Shown: positions 1 through 8,270, numbered from the stretch's first letter. The stretch is DNA of 15,220 bases from Chloroflexota bacterium (GCA_021812735.1 JAKAMV010000138.1:1-15220), one strand, 5' to 3'. The notes: generated by a model from the letters alone, not told the origin. Numbers and translations are program-made.

Positions 1-591
1 CCCGCCCAGGCGTTGACCAACGCGATCTTCCAGGTCGAGTACATCGACCGGATGCTGGATCGCGACCCGGCGGCCGCGCGGGCGGAGATCCGCTACCTGC
101 GCGACCTGCTCCGCCGGGAGCTGGGGGACGTGCGAGCCTTCATCACCCAGCTGCGGCCCCCGCTGCTTGACGAGATCGGCCTGTACGGCGCCATCCGCGA
201 CCAGGCGGGCGCCCTCGAGGCCGCCACCGGCGTGGACGTGGACCTGCTGCTCGCGGCACCCCCCGAGCGGCTCGGCGACACCCAGCAGACCGCGGTGCTC
301 CGCATCGTGCAGGAGGCGCTGCAGAACGTGCGCCGCCACGCCGACGCGCATCATGTGCGCATCTCGACGCGCGCCGATGGAGACACGGACGGCGAGTGGG
401 TGCTCGAGATCATCGACGACGGGCGCGGGTTCGACCCGGGCGTGGTCCGCGAGGGGGCCAACCGGAGCTTCGGGCTCCGCTTCATGCGCGAACGCGCGGA
501 GCTGATCGGGGCGCGGCTCGAGCTCCAGTCGAACCCGTCGGCGGGCGCGCGCGTCTGCGTTACGATCCCCGCAGGGACAGACAGGAGGTAG
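1..591 (+). CDS. DegS/LiaS-type sensor histidine kinase, C-terminal part (5' end outside window)
   Basis: This is the C-terminal catalytic part of a HisKA_3/HATPase_c sensor kinase. The frame is open from base 1, and the first residues, PAQAL, match what follows the H-box (H-D-G-P-A-Q) in this family, so the phosphorylated His lies just upstream of the window. The second DHp helix shows the family signature LRPPLLDEIGL. The ATP-binding domain is complete: N-box EALQN near visible codons 105-109, G1 box DDGRGF near 139-144, and a GLRFMRERAELIGA segment near 158. It should autophosphorylate and pass phosphate to the response regulator encoded four bases downstream. The regulator's Shine-Dalgarno site overlaps this gene's TAG stop, implying one transcript and coupled translation. 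The sensor domain is not visible, so the stimulus is unknown. Confidence in the family is high; the partnership is inferred from adjacency. Confidence 0.93.
   Translation, partial: PAQALTNAIFQVEYIDRMLDRDPAAARAEIRYLRDLLRRELGDVRAFITQLRPPLLDEIGLYGAIRDQAGALEAATGVDVDLLLAAPPERLGDTQQTAVLRIVQEALQNVRRHADAHHVRISTRADGDTDGEWVLEIIDDGRGFDPGVVREGANRSFGLRFMRERAELIGARLELQSNPSAGARVCVTIPAGTDRR
583..589 (+). promoter_or_regulatory. Ribosome binding site of the response regulator
   Basis: AGGAGGT lies six bases before the ATG at 596 and overlaps the stop codon of the upstream kinase. This supports the 596 start and tight translational coupling between kinase and regulator. Confidence 0.75.
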
Positions 592-595
592 GGAC

Positions 596-1336
596 ATGCC
601 GGAGGGCTACCAGGGACCGGATCGGCGACGGACCATGCCCGACCGGCGAGGAGGCGCGGTGCTCAAGGTCCTGCTGGTGGACGACCACCCCTTCTTCAGG
701 CTGGGGCTGCGCAACTCGCTCGGGGAGCAGCCCGACATGGAGATCGTCGGCGAGGCGGAGGACGCCCAGCGGGCGATCGACGTGGCCGACGAGCTCGCCC
801 CCGACATCATCCTGATGGACCTCTCGCTCCCCGCGCCGGGTGGCATCGAGGCCACCGCGCGGATCAAGCGCGGGCTCCCCAGCGCCTCGGTGATCGTGCT
901 GGCGCAGAACGAGGACGAGGACTCGCTGTTCGACGCGATCAAGGCCGGGGCCGCCGCGTTCATCCTCAAGGACGTCGCGCCGGACGACCTGGTGGCGATC
1001 ATCCGCCGGGTGGGCGGCGGGGAGTACCTGATCAACGACAAGGTCTTCGCGCGTCCGGCGGTGGCCAGCCGGGTCCTCAAGGAGTTCCGGGAGCTCTCGA
1101 TCTACGGCCAGGAGTCGCAGCCGATCTTCGCCCCGCTCTCGCCGCGCGAGGTGGAGATCCTCGACAACATCGCGCAGGGGATGACCAACAAGCAGGTGGC
1201 CTTCCAGCTCTCGATCAGCGAGCAGACCGTGAAGAACCACATGAGCAGCATCCTGCGCAAGCTGTCGGTGAACGACCGCACGCAGGCGGTGGTGTACGCG
1301 ATGCGGCAGGGCTGGATCCGGGTCCCGGAGGACTGA
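596..1336 (+). CDS. NarL/FixJ-family response regulator
   Basis: A two-domain response regulator of 246 residues. The receiver domain (about residues 23-140) has the acidic pair D29-D30, phospho-acceptor D75 in the context LMDLSLP, and K125 in FILKD. The LuxR-type DNA-binding domain (about 181-243) starts LSPREVEIL and contains the recognition-helix segment QTVKNHMSSILRKL. It should be a transcription factor activated by the upstream kinase. Two features are odd. The residue that is normally Thr/Ser before the DDEE-like loop is A103 (VLAQNEDED), so the usual phosphorylation switch is altered. There is also an Arg-rich 21-residue N-terminal leader (QGPDRRR...DRR) before the receiver fold. A GTG at 659 with its own AGGAGG four bases upstream is an alternative start that would remove this leader. 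The next gene begins immediately after its stop. Confidence 0.93.
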   Translation: MPEGYQGPDRRRTMPDRRGGAVLKVLLVDDHPFFRLGLRNSLGEQPDMEIVGEAEDAQRAIDVADELAPDIILMDLSLPAPGGIEATARIKRGLPSASVIVLAQNEDEDSLFDAIKAGAAAFILKDVAPDDLVAIIRRVGGGEYLINDKVFARPAVASRVLKEFRELSIYGQESQPIFAPLSPREVEILDNIAQGMTNKQVAFQLSISEQTVKNHMSSILRKLSVNDRTQAVVYAMRQGWIRVPED

Positions 1337-2620
1337 ATGGGCCGGCCGGACGAGCCGGTGGCCGGGCCGGAGGGGCAGGCGACCGCATCGGGCGAGGAGG
1401 CGGGCTCGGCCGTCAGGCCGGTGGCCGCCGCGCTGGGCGGCGCCGAGGAGCAGCTCGAGCGGCTCGGGCGCGAGCTCACCGAGATCGCGATGCTCGAGCA
1501 CCAGACCCGGGGGGAGGCGGCGCGCCACGAGCAGCGGCGCGTCCAGGCGGGCGAGCGGCTGACGGCCATGCAGAGCCGCAAGGACGCCGACCCCGACGAA
1601 GTGCGCGAGGCGGTGGCACAGCTGCTCACGCTCACCCGGCGCAGCGCCCTCATGGAGGCGCAGGTCGACGTGCTGGCGGGCAAGGAGAAGGTCCTGGTCC
1701 GCTACCGCGACCACCTCGCCGAACTCGTGGAGGCGCTCCGGGCGGCGGCCGAGTGGGTGCCGCCGGAGGGGTCCGGTGACGAGCTCGAGGCGCTGCCCGT
1801 CTCGGCGGGTGTGTCCCGCGCGATCCTCTCGGCGCAGGAGGACATGCGGCGCGACATCGCCCGGGCCATGCACGACGGGCCGGCACAGAGCCTGGCCAAC
1901 ATCGTGCTGCAGGCCCAGATCGTGGAGCGGCTGGTCGCACGCGACCCCGAGGCGGCGGTGCGCGAGGCCCAGACGCTGATCGACGTGGTGCAGCACGCGC
2001 TGGACGCGACCAAGACCTTCATCTTCAACGTGCGCCCCATGGTGCTCGACGATCTCGGGCTGGTCCCCACGCTGCGGCGGCTCGCGCGGGACCGCGGGCG
2101 CGACGCGCAGATCCCGGTCGACTTCGATTCGGTGGGCGCCGACCGCAGGCTCGACATCGACCTCGAGACGGGCCTCTTCCGCATCCTCGACCAGGCGACC
2201 GTGGCGTACCTGGAGACCGCGCCCGACCGCGTCTCGCTCTCGCTCAGCTGGGAACCTGCGTCACTGGCGGCGCACCTGCAGGCGACTCAGACGGCCGAGA
2301 CCGTGCTGGCGCTGCCCCCGGGCGCTCCTGCCGATGTCGACGCATCGCCCGACGAGGAGCACGCGGCGGCGGCGAGCACCAGGCGCCGGCGTGGCTCGCG
2401 CGAGCAGGGCGAGGACCTGCCGCCGGCGCTGGCGGCGATGATCCGCGAGCAGCGCGAGGACGAGGCCGCGCGGGCGGCCGGCGCCGAGCCGCCGCGCGCG
2501 CAGGGACTGCCCGCCGCGACCTGGCGCGACATCGAGCAGCGGGCCCGCTCGCTGGGGATCGAGGCACGCCTCAGCGACGAGGGACGCTGCCTGGACCTGG
2601 CGGCTGAGTTGCCAAGCTGA
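1337..2620 (+). CDS. Histidine-kinase-like protein with H-box but degenerate ATP-binding domain
   Basis: A 427-residue protein starting at the ATG directly after the regulator's TGA. Residues ~35-150 are rich in Glu, Arg, Leu and Gln and look like a long coiled coil; no membrane segment is visible, so it is probably cytoplasmic. A HisKA_3-type DHp domain follows: RRDIARAMHDGPAQSL with H179, D180 and Q184 (the H-D-x-x-x-Q kinase/phosphatase motif), and the second-helix signature NVRPMVLDDLGL. The segment from residue 279 (GLFRILDQA) aligns with the start of HATPase_c, but the N-box Glu/Asn and the DxGxG box are absent. In their place is a ~70-residue Ala/Arg/Glu-rich low-complexity stretch. 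The C-terminus (RARSLGIEARLSDEGRCLDL) resembles the last part of an ATPase domain. I infer a kinase-dead relative that may act as phosphatase, phosphate sink or scaffold for the adjacent regulator. The family call is firm; the role is inference. Confidence 0.85.
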   Translation: MGRPDEPVAGPEGQATASGEEAGSAVRPVAAALGGAEEQLERLGRELTEIAMLEHQTRGEAARHEQRRVQAGERLTAMQSRKDADPDEVREAVAQLLTLTRRSALMEAQVDVLAGKEKVLVRYRDHLAELVEALRAAAEWVPPEGSGDELEALPVSAGVSRAILSAQEDMRRDIARAMHDGPAQSLANIVLQAQIVERLVARDPEAAVREAQTLIDVVQHALDATKTFIFNVRPMVLDDLGLVPTLRRLARDRGRDAQIPVDFDSVGADRRLDIDLETGLFRILDQATVAYLETAPDRVSLSLSWEPASLAAHLQATQTAETVLALPPGAPADVDASPDEEHAAAASTRRRRGSREQGEDLPPALAAMIREQREDEAARAAGAEPPRAQGLPAATWRDIEQRARSLGIEARLSDEGRCLDLAAELPS

Positions 2621-2837
2621 GCACGCGCCGCACGGTGCTCTGAGCCACAGCGGCGCTCATTTCCGTTGCGAAGCGGCACCGGAAACGCCCGACCCGATCG
2701 GCACTGGTGCTTCCCAGGACGTTCGAGGGTCTTGTCCGCACCGAGCGACGCGCGTACCGTCTCTTGGTGGACCCGGGTATCCGGGCTGCGGTGTTCTCAT
2801 CGGCTCGTTATGGAGCCCCATGGATGGGAGGTCGGGG
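2621..2837 (+). other. Intergenic region before the pilin genes
   Basis: No convincing gene is present. A six-base inverted repeat (GAGCAC 2619-2624 / GTGCTC 2635-2640) sits at the end of the kinase-like gene, and a second one (TTTCCG 2660-2665 / CGGAAA 2680-2685) follows; neither has a T-run. These could weakly end the signalling transcript. The pilin promoter is presumably here, but I found no clear -35/-10 pair. I looked for a GEMM-type cyclic-di-GMP riboswitch core and did not see one. Confidence 0.4.
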
Positions 2838-3044
2838 ATGTTCATACTGTCCCCACCGTCGCGAAGCGCTGCGACTGGGCAGGTGCCCGAGGATCGCGAG
2901 TCCGAAGCGGGGCAGGGCCTCGCCGAATATGCGCTGATCCTGGCGCTGATCGCGGTCGTCGCGGTCGTGTCGCTGGCCTTCTTCGGCCACGCCGTGAGCG
3001 GCATGCTCAGCACCATCGGGAGCAGCGTTGCGAGCGCGACCTGA
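2838..3044 (+). CDS. flp: Flp-type pilin precursor, copy 1
   Basis: A 68-residue prepilin. The ATG at 2838 is chosen because GGGAGG lies six bases upstream; an in-frame ATG at 2820 lacks such a site. A 25-residue hydrophilic leader ends in Gly, followed by QGLAEYALILALIA. This is the Flp/Fap processing site (G|xxxxEY), with the Glu at +5 and Tyr at +6 of the mature protein. Mature length would be 43 residues, mostly one hydrophobic helix, ending in a small Ser/Gly-rich tail. It should be cut by a CpaA/TadV-type prepilin peptidase (not in this window) and assembled by CpaF/TadB/TadC encoded downstream. A near-identical processing region occurs in the next gene, showing tandem duplication. The leader is longer than in copy 2. 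Confidence 0.9.
   Translation: MFILSPPSRSAATGQVPEDRESEAGQGLAEYALILALIAVVAVVSLAFFGHAVSGMLSTIGSSVASAT
2909..2968 (+). repeat. 60-bp pilin-core repeat, copy A
   Basis: These 60 bases match positions 3221-3280 at 53 of 60 positions by direct comparison. They encode the processing site and first half of the pilin helix. Most differences are synonymous; two change Val to Ile. It marks duplication of the pilin gene. Confidence 0.85.
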
Positions 3045-3092
3045 GCACGGTGCTGGCTCGCACCGGAATCGCGGGGGGTACTTGATTCCCAG

Positions 3093-3122
3093 TGGACTTT
3101 GGAGGGCGGGCCGTTGCATACT
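3093..3122 (+). promoter_or_regulatory. Possible promoter for the second pilin
   Basis: TGGACT (3093-3098) and CATACT (3117-3122) each match four of six bases of the sigma-70 -35 and -10 consensus and are 18 bases apart, between the two pilin genes. It would allow separate or extra transcription of copy 2. The evidence is weak. Confidence 0.3.
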
Positions 3123-3173
3123 GACCGCCCGGTCCACGGACCGAGTCTTCAAGGAAAGGAGGGACCCTCGCAC

Positions 3174-3344
3174 ATGGCGCTCGTCCAGTATCTCGTAGCC
3201 CGCTTCTTCGACCGCGAAGAGGGGCAGGGCCTCGCGGAATATGCCCTGATCCTTGCACTCATCGCGATCGTCGCGATCGTCGCGCTGATCTTCCTTGGTG
3301 GCCAGATCAGCAACATCCTGAGCACAGTCGGCAAGTCCATCTGA
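3174..3344 (+). CDS. flp: Flp-type pilin precursor, copy 2
   Basis: A 56-residue prepilin with a 17-residue leader (MALVQYLVARFFDREEG) and the same processing site, G|QGLAEYALILALIA; the mature protein would be 39 residues. The ATG at 3174 is preceded by AAGGAGG (3156-3162) with an 11-base gap, and gives the leader length usual for Flp pilins. In-frame codons farther upstream would add unrelated sequence. It lies 129 bases after copy 1 and is followed within 20 bases by a strong hairpin, so the two pilins probably form their own abundant short transcript. It is the more standard of the two and is likely the major pilin; copy 1 could be a second subunit or an alternative major pilin. Confidence 0.92.
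   Translation: MALVQYLVARFFDREEGQGLAEYALILALIAIVAIVALIFLGGQISNILSTVGKSI
3221..3280 (+). repeat. 60-bp pilin-core repeat, copy B
   Basis: The partner of 2909-2968, 53 of 60 bases identical. It encodes the same mature pilin N-terminus. Confidence 0.85.
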
Positions 3345-3362
3345 ACTCGGTTCAGCCAGCCC

Positions 3363-3394
3363 GAAGAGCGCCAGCCGCGCGGCTGGCGCTCTTC
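3363..3394 (+). terminator. Strong hairpin after the pilin genes
   Basis: A perfect 14-base-pair stem (GAAGAGCGCCAGCC / GGCTGGCGCTCTTC) with a four-base GCGC loop begins 18 bases after the copy 2 stop. The tail CTTAT is only weakly T-rich. It fits an intrinsic terminator or a 3' stabilising structure that separates highly expressed pilins from the assembly genes. Confidence 0.75.
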
Positions 3395-3471
3395 CTTATC
3401 CGGGGGATGCTCACCCGGGCGTCCCACGGGTCATGGGAGATTCGTAGGGTCGAACGCACCGGGTGGGGTGC

Positions 3472-3477
3472 TACAGT
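3472..3477 (+). promoter_or_regulatory. Possible -10 element of the cpaB transcript
   Basis: TACAGT fits the TANNNT -10 pattern about 40 bases before the likely cpaB start, after the pilin terminator, where a new promoter is expected. No good -35 is visible. Confidence 0.3.
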
Positions 3478-3517
3478 GTTGCCGCCTGTCACCTAGGGGA
3501 GCGTGGGGAGCACTCAA

Positions 3518-4423
3518 TTGAAACGATCGAGCCGGCTCATCATCCTGGTGGGCGCCCTCCTGGCGGTTGCCGCGTTCGGCGGCATCCTCTGGTACGGCAG
3601 CCAGGGAGGGACGACACCGGGCAGCGCGAGCGCGACGGTCGCGACCACGACCAAGATCGTGCAGGCCGCCACCGCCATCTCGCTCGGGACCACCATCACC
3701 GCCAACCAGGTGGTGGTCAAGGAGGTCCCCGTCACCGCCGCGCCGGTCGACGCATTCAGCGACCCGACCCAGGTCGTGGGACGCATCGCGCGCCAGCAGA
3801 TCAACGCCGGGGACACGATCACCACCGCCGACTTCGCGTCCGGCAACACCGCCCAGGGCGACCAGATCGTGAAGGCGCTGAAGCCCGGCTTCCGGGCGAT
3901 CGCCGTGCAGGTCGACCAGAACACCGGCGTCGGGACGCTGATCCAGCCCGGGGACCGGGTGGACCTGGTGATGGGCATCAAGATCCAGACGTACGTGGCG
4001 CCGACGGGTGTGGGCGCCGCGGCCAGCCAGCTGCCGCAGCCCGTGCCGGGCGGCCCGCAGCTGAGCGTCAAGGACATCATCCAGAACCTGGAGGTCCTGG
4101 GCACCCTTACGCCGCCCGTGGCCACCACCACCACCGGCCAGCAGCAGGCCCAGCCGGCGCCGTCGGCCGGGGCACCGGTGGGTCTCACCGGGCAGCAGAT
4201 GATCGTGATCCTGGCGGTGACCGCGCAGCAGGCGGAGGTCATCAAGTACGCCCAGGTCAACGCGGCCGACAACGCCGACACCCCGATCTCGCTGATCCTC
4301 CGTGCACCTGCGGATGCCTCCGCCCCGCCGGACAAGACCAGCGGCATCGTGCTCAAGACGCTGCTGGACCAGTACGGCGTGCTGCCGCCGGTCCTGCTCG
4401 AGGGCACGCTCCCGACCAGATGA
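3518..4423 (+). CDS. cpaB: CpaB/RcpC-like Flp pilus assembly protein
   Basis: About 301 residues with a short basic N-terminus (KRSSR), one membrane segment (about residues 6-30) and an extracytoplasmic part. A SAF-type domain follows (TKIVQAATAISLGTTI...GDTIT), then an RcpC-like region with AIAVQVDQNTGVGTLIQPGD and VDLVMGIKI. A Gln/Pro/Thr-rich linker (TTTGQQQAQPAPSAG) precedes the last conserved part (QQAEVIKYAQ). In diderms CpaB works with the CpaC secretin; no cpaC is here, suggesting a monoderm role in the wall or membrane exit path. The TTG at 3518 is preferred because GGGGAG lies seven bases upstream. The GTG at 3503 would add five residues, but its Shine-Dalgarno-like site is only one base away. 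It is separated from cpaE by 94 bases containing a strong hairpin. Confidence 0.88.
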   Translation: MKRSSRLIILVGALLAVAAFGGILWYGSQGGTTPGSASATVATTTKIVQAATAISLGTTITANQVVVKEVPVTAAPVDAFSDPTQVVGRIARQQINAGDTITTADFASGNTAQGDQIVKALKPGFRAIAVQVDQNTGVGTLIQPGDRVDLVMGIKIQTYVAPTGVGAAASQLPQPVPGGPQLSVKDIIQNLEVLGTLTPPVATTTTGQQQAQPAPSAGAPVGLTGQQMIVILAVTAQQAEVIKYAQVNAADNADTPISLILRAPADASAPPDKTSGIVLKTLLDQYGVLPPVLLEGTLPTR

Positions 4424-4434
4424 GTCCAGTGAGC

Positions 4435-4463
4435 CAGGGCGGGTGGCGGTGCCATCCGCCCTG
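4435..4463 (+). terminator. Strong hairpin between cpaB and cpaE (terminator or attenuator)
   Basis: A 13-base-pair stem (CAGGGCGGGTGGC / GCCATCCGCCCTG, one G-T pair) with a three-base loop starts 12 bases after the cpaB stop and is followed by CTTT. It could partly terminate transcription inside the pilus operon or protect mRNA ends. No clear promoter is seen before cpaE, so partial read-through is the simplest reading. Confidence 0.6.
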
Positions 4464-4517
4464 CTTTGAGTCCCGCCGTCACCGCCGACGGCACGCACGA
4501 GAACCGTTGACGCAGGC

Positions 4518-5771
4518 ATGAGCGACCGGATCAGGATCCTGATCGTGGATGACATCCCGGAGACCCGGGAGCATCTCGCGAAGCTGCTCGGCTTCGAATC
4601 CGACATGGAGGTGGTGGGAACCGCCGAGTCGGGTCCGGAGGCGCTGGAGCTTGCCCCGAGGCTCACTCCCGACGTGGTCCTGATGGACATCAACATGCCC
4701 GGCATGGACGGGATCGCCACCAGCGAGCAACTCAGCGCGAGGGTCCCCTCGGCGGCCGTCATCATGATGAGCGTCCAGGGCGAGGCGGACTACCTGCGCC
4801 GCTCGATGCTGGCCGGCGCCCGCGAGTTCCTGGTCAAACCCTTCAGCGCGGACGAGCTCACGACCTCCATCCGCAAGGTCCACGAGCGCGAGTCCGAGAA
4901 GCAGGCGCGGGTCGCCGACCGGGTCGAGGCGGCCGCATCCGCCGCGCGTGCCGCGGAGGGCCGTCCTGATCCCACCGGTGCCGTGGTGACGATCTTCTCG
5001 CCGAAGGGCGGGGTGGGGCGCACCACGATCGCGGTCAACCTCGCGGTCGCCGCCGCGAAGCAGGGGAAACGGGTGGCCCTCGTCGACGGGAGCCTGCAGT
5101 TCGGCGACATCGCCGTGATGCTGAACCTGGACCCGCGGCACCGGTCGCTTGCCGACCTCGTCCCGGAGATCGCCGCCGGCGTGCCCGAGTCGGTGGAGAC
5201 CGCCCTGGTCCGACACGACAGCGGGGTGGACGTGCTCCTCGCCCCGCCCACCCCCGAGACCGCCGAGCTCATCACGCCGGCCTACCTGCGAGGGGTCCTG
5301 GATCAGCTCCGCGCGGACCACGACCTGGTGGTGGTGGACACGCAGCCCGTGCTCAACGACATGGTCCTGGCGATGCTCGACGTCGCCGACCGGATCGTGG
5401 CGGTCCTGACTCTCGAGATCACCAACATCCGCAACCTGCGGGTCTTCCTGGAGGTGGCCCGGCAGCTCGGCTACGACGATCGCCTGGACCTGGTGCTCAA
5501 CCGGGCGGATTCCTCGCTCGGGATCCGGGTGGCCGACGTCGAGCGTTCGATCGGCAGGAAGGTGGACCATTCCATCGTCAGCGACGGCCGCAGCGTGGTG
5601 TACGCGCTGAACCGCGGCGTTCCGTTCGTCATCAGCAACCCCGAGGCGCAGGTGAGCCAGGACCTGGCCCGCCTCGCCCGTGACCTTGCCGGCACCCGGT
5701 CCGAATCGCGCGAGGCCGACTCGTCGGCCGGCCGGTCCGCCCAGCGCCGGTCGATCTTCGCCTGGCGATGA
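4518..5771 (+). CDS. cpaE: CpaE-like pilus assembly ATPase with N-terminal receiver domain
   Basis: A 417-residue fusion. Residues ~5-120 form a receiver domain: acidic pair D11-D12, phospho-acceptor D57 in LMDINMPGMDG, Ser in MMSVQG and Lys in FLVKPF, so all switch residues are present. Residues ~158-390 form a MinD/ParA-type ATPase: P-loop FSPKGGVGRTT with signature K163 but Arg (R168) where the family usually has the P-loop Lys, then LVDGSLQFGD and VVVDTQPVLND. Family members position or regulate the Tad machine at the membrane. The receiver suggests regulation by phosphorylation, possibly by the kinases at the start of the window. The start has only a weak ribosome site. cpaF follows after 29 bases. 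The call is firm; whether the ATPase hydrolyses ATP with Arg in the P-loop is open. Confidence 0.92.
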   Translation: MSDRIRILIVDDIPETREHLAKLLGFESDMEVVGTAESGPEALELAPRLTPDVVLMDINMPGMDGIATSEQLSARVPSAAVIMMSVQGEADYLRRSMLAGAREFLVKPFSADELTTSIRKVHERESEKQARVADRVEAAASAARAAEGRPDPTGAVVTIFSPKGGVGRTTIAVNLAVAAAKQGKRVALVDGSLQFGDIAVMLNLDPRHRSLADLVPEIAAGVPESVETALVRHDSGVDVLLAPPTPETAELITPAYLRGVLDQLRADHDLVVVDTQPVLNDMVLAMLDVADRIVAVLTLEITNIRNLRVFLEVARQLGYDDRLDLVLNRADSSLGIRVADVERSIGRKVDHSIVSDGRSVVYALNRGVPFVISNPEAQVSQDLARLARDLAGTRSESREADSSAGRSAQRRSIFAWR

Positions 5772-5800
5772 CCGCATCGCGAGCCTGAGGGAGCGCGCCA

Positions 5801-7219
<1,419 letters not shown>

Positions 7220-7253
7220 TCGGGGGTAGGCCAGTGCGCGGGGGAATGGCGAC

Positions 7254-8267
7254 ATGAGCAACCCGATCCTGTTCGGGCTGGCCGCCGTTGCCGGCCTCGC
7301 GATCCTGCTGGTCACCATCGGACTGGCGGGAGCCCGCGGGTCGAGCGTCTCCGAGCGCCTCGAGCGATACGCCTCGGCCAGGACCGAGGAGGAGAAAAAG
7401 AAGGCCGGGACCCCGTCGCTCTCGGACATGATCCAGAACTCGGCCGCGCTGGCGACGCTCAACCGGGGAATCGAGCAGCGCGACTTCGGAGCCAACCTCG
7501 CCCGCGACATCGCGCGTGCCGACCTGCGCCTGAAGGTCAGCGAGTATCTCGCCATCTGGGCCGGAACTACCCTCGGGATTCCGCTGTTGATGATCCTGCT
7601 GAGCCCGATCGTCGAAGTGTTCAGCAGCCCGCTGGCGTGGGTGATCGGCGCGATCATCGGGTTCATGCTGCCGCGGTTCTGGCTCAGCCGTCGCCGCGCC
7701 GGGCGGCTCAAGGCGTTCAACGGTCAACTGGCCGACACCATCACCCTGATCGCCAACGCGCTGCGCGCCGGTTCCTCGTTCCTCCAGGCCGTGGAGATGG
7801 TGGTGCGCGAGACACGCCCACCCATCTCCACCGAGTTCGGACGGGTCATCCGTGAGGTCAACCTGGGACTGGCGTTCGACCAGGCGCTGGAGAACATGCT
7901 GCGGCGGGTGCGCTCGGACGACCTGGAGCTGATGGTGACGGCGATCTCGATCCAGCACCAGGTGGGCGGCAACCTGGCGGAGATCCTGGACTCGATCGCG
8001 TTCACCATCCGGGAGCGGGTGCGCATCAAGGGCGAGATCCGGACCCTCACTGCGCAGCAGCGCATGTCGGGGTATGTCGTGGGGTTCCTGCCGATCGGCC
8101 TGACCGGGATCCTGTTCGTGATCGCGCCGAGCTTCATGCAGCCCATGTTCCGGAAGCCGCCGGAACTCCTCGGGCTGCCGGCCGGCATCATCGTCCTCTG
8201 CATCGCCGCCTTCGCGATGTTCATGGGCTTCATGATCATCCGCCGTATCGTGGACATCGAGGTCTGA
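7254..8267 (+). CDS. tadB: TadB-like type II/IV secretion platform protein
   Basis: A 337-residue integral membrane protein with an N-terminal membrane helix (about residues 4-25) and a pair of central hydrophobic segments (about 100-145). A T2SSF domain covers ~158-285 (LADTITLIANALRAGSSFLQAVE, then VGGNLAEILDSIAFTIRER), and two C-terminal helices end at IIRRIVDIEV. It forms the inner-membrane platform engaged by CpaF. A GGGGGA site lies eight bases before the ATG. tadC begins three bases after the stop, and its ribosome site (GAGGT) lies inside the end of this gene, so the two are translationally coupled. Confidence 0.93.
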   Translation: MSNPILFGLAAVAGLAILLVTIGLAGARGSSVSERLERYASARTEEEKKKAGTPSLSDMIQNSAALATLNRGIEQRDFGANLARDIARADLRLKVSEYLAIWAGTTLGIPLLMILLSPIVEVFSSPLAWVIGAIIGFMLPRFWLSRRRAGRLKAFNGQLADTITLIANALRAGSSFLQAVEMVVRETRPPISTEFGRVIREVNLGLAFDQALENMLRRVRSDDLELMVTAISIQHQVGGNLAEILDSIAFTIRERVRIKGEIRTLTAQQRMSGYVVGFLPIGLTGILFVIAPSFMQPMFRKPPELLGLPAGIIVLCIAAFAMFMGFMIIRRIVDIEV

Positions 8268-8270
8268 GCC

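Noticed and set aside
560..1996. Long minus-strand open frame (478 codons) antisense to the regulator and kinase-like gene
   Set aside because: It reads as His/Arg/Leu-rich low-complexity sequence without domains. It is a GC-rich antisense shadow of genes with clear domain motifs.
2621..2837. Cyclic-di-GMP (GEMM) riboswitch before the pilins
   Set aside because: The expected conserved core and paired elements were not found by eye. A covariance-model scan would decide.
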